This document shows positions 63,056-64,000 of a DNA stretch of 64,000 nt, piece after piece. Position 1 is the first letter of the stretch. Each line of letters starts with the position of its first letter. The notes under the pieces are model-generated. The model was not told the DNA's origin. It saw nothing but the letters and a program-made list of their open reading frames with translations, and made no database searches. Both the position numbers and the translations under genes were made by a program. Location of the stretch: positions 806,001 through 870,000 of the forward strand of contig NZ_JANUQM010000003.1 of assembly GCF_030386795.1 (NCBI RefSeq), given 5' to 3'. Source of the DNA: Streptomyces sp. S.PNR 29 (GTDB taxonomy: Bacteria; Actinomycetota; Actinomycetes; Streptomycetales; Streptomycetaceae).

Positions 63056-64000
63056 TCAGGCCGGCCGCAGCCACACCGTCGCCAGTGGGGGCAGGGTCAG
63101 GCGGATGCTGGCCGGGCGGCCGTGCCAGCCCTGTGGCTCGGGCTTGACGGGGTCGGGGTTGGTGACGTCGCTGCCGCCGTACTTCGCGGCGTCGGTGTTG
63201 AGGACCTCGTGCCAGGCGGGGACGTCGTCGGGGACGCCCAGGCGGTACTCGGGGCGCACCACGGGGGCGAGGTTGGACACCGCCAGCAGCGGGGTGCCCT
63301 CGGCGTCGAGGCGGAGGAAGGCGAAGACGTTGTCCTCCGCCGCGTCCCCCACCACCCACTCGAAGCCGGAGGCGTGGGTGTCGCGCTCCCACAGGGCCGG
63401 GGTGCGGCGGTAGACGGTGTTGAGGTCGCGGACCAGGTCGCGCACGCCCCGGTGGTCGGCCTCCGCGCCGTAGTGCGGATCGAGCAGCCACCAGTCGGGG
63501 CCGTGCGCCTCCGACCACTCCGCGCCCTGCGCGAACTCCTGCCCCATGAACAACAGCTGCTTGCCGGGGTGGGCCCACATGTAGCCCAGGTACGCCCGGT
63601 GGTTGGCGCGCTGCTGCCACCAGTCGCCCGGCATCTTCGACACCAGGGAGCCCTTGCCGTGCACCACCTCGTCGTGGGAGATCGGCAGGACGTAGTTCTC
63701 GCTGTAGGCGTACACCATCGAGAACGTCATCTCACCGTGGTGGTACTTGCGGTGGACCGGCTCGTGGCTCATGTACTGCAGCGAGTCGTGCATCCAGCCC
63801 ATGTTCCACTTCAGACCGAAACCGAGCCCGCCGAAGCCGCTCGGGCCCTTGTGGTGGGTGGCGCGGGTGACGCCGTCCCAGGCCGTGGACTCCTCCGCGA
63901 TCGTCACCACACCCGGCACCCTGCGGTACACCGTCGCGTTCATCTCCTGCAGGAACGCCACCGCGTCCAGGTTCTCCCGGCCGCCGTGCACGTTCGGCAC
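63056..64000 (-). CDS. glgB: 1,4-alpha-glucan branching enzyme, C-terminal part
   Basis: The 314 residues visible are the C-terminal half of a GH13 branching enzyme that forms alpha-1,6 branches in glycogen. Visible are the end of the catalytic barrel, with catalytic Glu in T-I-A-E-E-S-T-A-W, then [14 protein letters not shown] with the third acidic residue (HD), then the C-terminal beta domain. The N-terminal domains lie beyond the window edge. In Streptomyces two glgB copies serve different stages of development; which this is cannot be told here. Confidence 0.95.
   Translation of the reverse strand: MPNVHGGRENLDAVAFLQEMNATVYRRVPGVVTIAEESTAWDGVTRATHHKGPSGFGGLGFGLKWNMGWMHDSLQYMSHEPVHRKYHHGEMTFSMVYAYSENYVLPISHDEVVHGKGSLVSKMPGDWWQQRANHRAYLGYMWAHPGKQLLFMGQEFAQGAEWSEAHGPDWWLLDPHYGAEADHRGVRDLVRDLNTVYRRTPALWERDTHASGFEWVVGDAAEDNVFAFLRLDAEGTPLLAVSNLAPVVRPEYRLGVPDDVPAWHEVLNTDAAKYGGSDVTNPDPVKPEPQGWHGRPASIRLTLPPLATVWLRPA

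Overview
The window is chromosomal DNA of a Streptomyces. It has very high G+C with the matching third-position bias, frequent GTG and TTG starts, and ATGA/GTGA stop-start overlaps. It carries the genus hallmark pair scy/filP and a whiE-type polyketide cluster. As far as I remember it, the gene order from nucS through filP, scy, mce, thiolase, meaB, icmA, pyk, ackA, pta, pfkA and helD to glgB follows the S. coelicolor SCO538x-SCO5440 region; I could not check this by search.

Layout. 1-6.3 kb: tail of a STAS protein, a large membrane-anchored P-loop protein, nucS, and small conserved genes. 6.3-10.2 kb: two tandem ABC-2 exporter pairs. 10.3-15.4 kb: the polarity scaffold genes filP and scy. 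15.6-18.4 kb: mce, thiolase and meaB (acyl-CoA metabolism). 18.7-21.6 kb: a PepSY protein divergent from an OmpR-type two-component system. 21.6-25.1 kb: a MarR regulator, three tandem AIM24 genes, a DUF3817 gene and a thiamine-binding gene. 25.1-35.0 kb: a type II PKS cluster with whiE-like core order (SchA/CurD protein, cupin, KS-alpha, CLF, ACP, aromatase, cyclase) plus a P450, a second SchA/CurD-like protein, a flavin hydroxylase and an amidohydrolase. It appears to lie between two otherwise neighbouring core blocks.

35.5-38.2 kb: MarR, DUF3817 and icmA. The mutase carries the Phe80/Gln198 pair of isobutyryl-CoA mutase and fits with meaB and mce upstream. 38.2-40.1 kb: a TetR regulator divergent from a YbbN-type thioredoxin-TPR gene, with a perfect 23-bp palindrome between them. 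40.1-43.5 kb: a dyad-rich leader followed by DUF6230, DUF6114 and a Ser/Pro-rich secreted protein. 43.5-49.7 kb: central carbon genes pyk, ackA-pta and pfkA. 49.7-54.1 kb: an HTH regulator, a PPOX protein and a sugar ABC importer without its own ATPase. 54.3-58.2 kb: a CitA/CitB-type two-component system divergent from dctA. 58.4-63.0 kb: merR-trxA, a HelD-type RNA polymerase-associated ATPase, and a P450-like protein lacking ExxR. 63.1-64.0 kb: the C-terminal part of glgB, cut by the window edge.

The best leads are the expanded pigment-type PKS locus, two atypical P450s (Lys at the I-helix acid position; no ExxR), the TTACT/AGTAA dyads shared by icmA and the DUF6230 leader, and the TetR/ybbN palindrome. 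I saw no rRNA, tRNA, CRISPR array, insertion sequence or phage gene.
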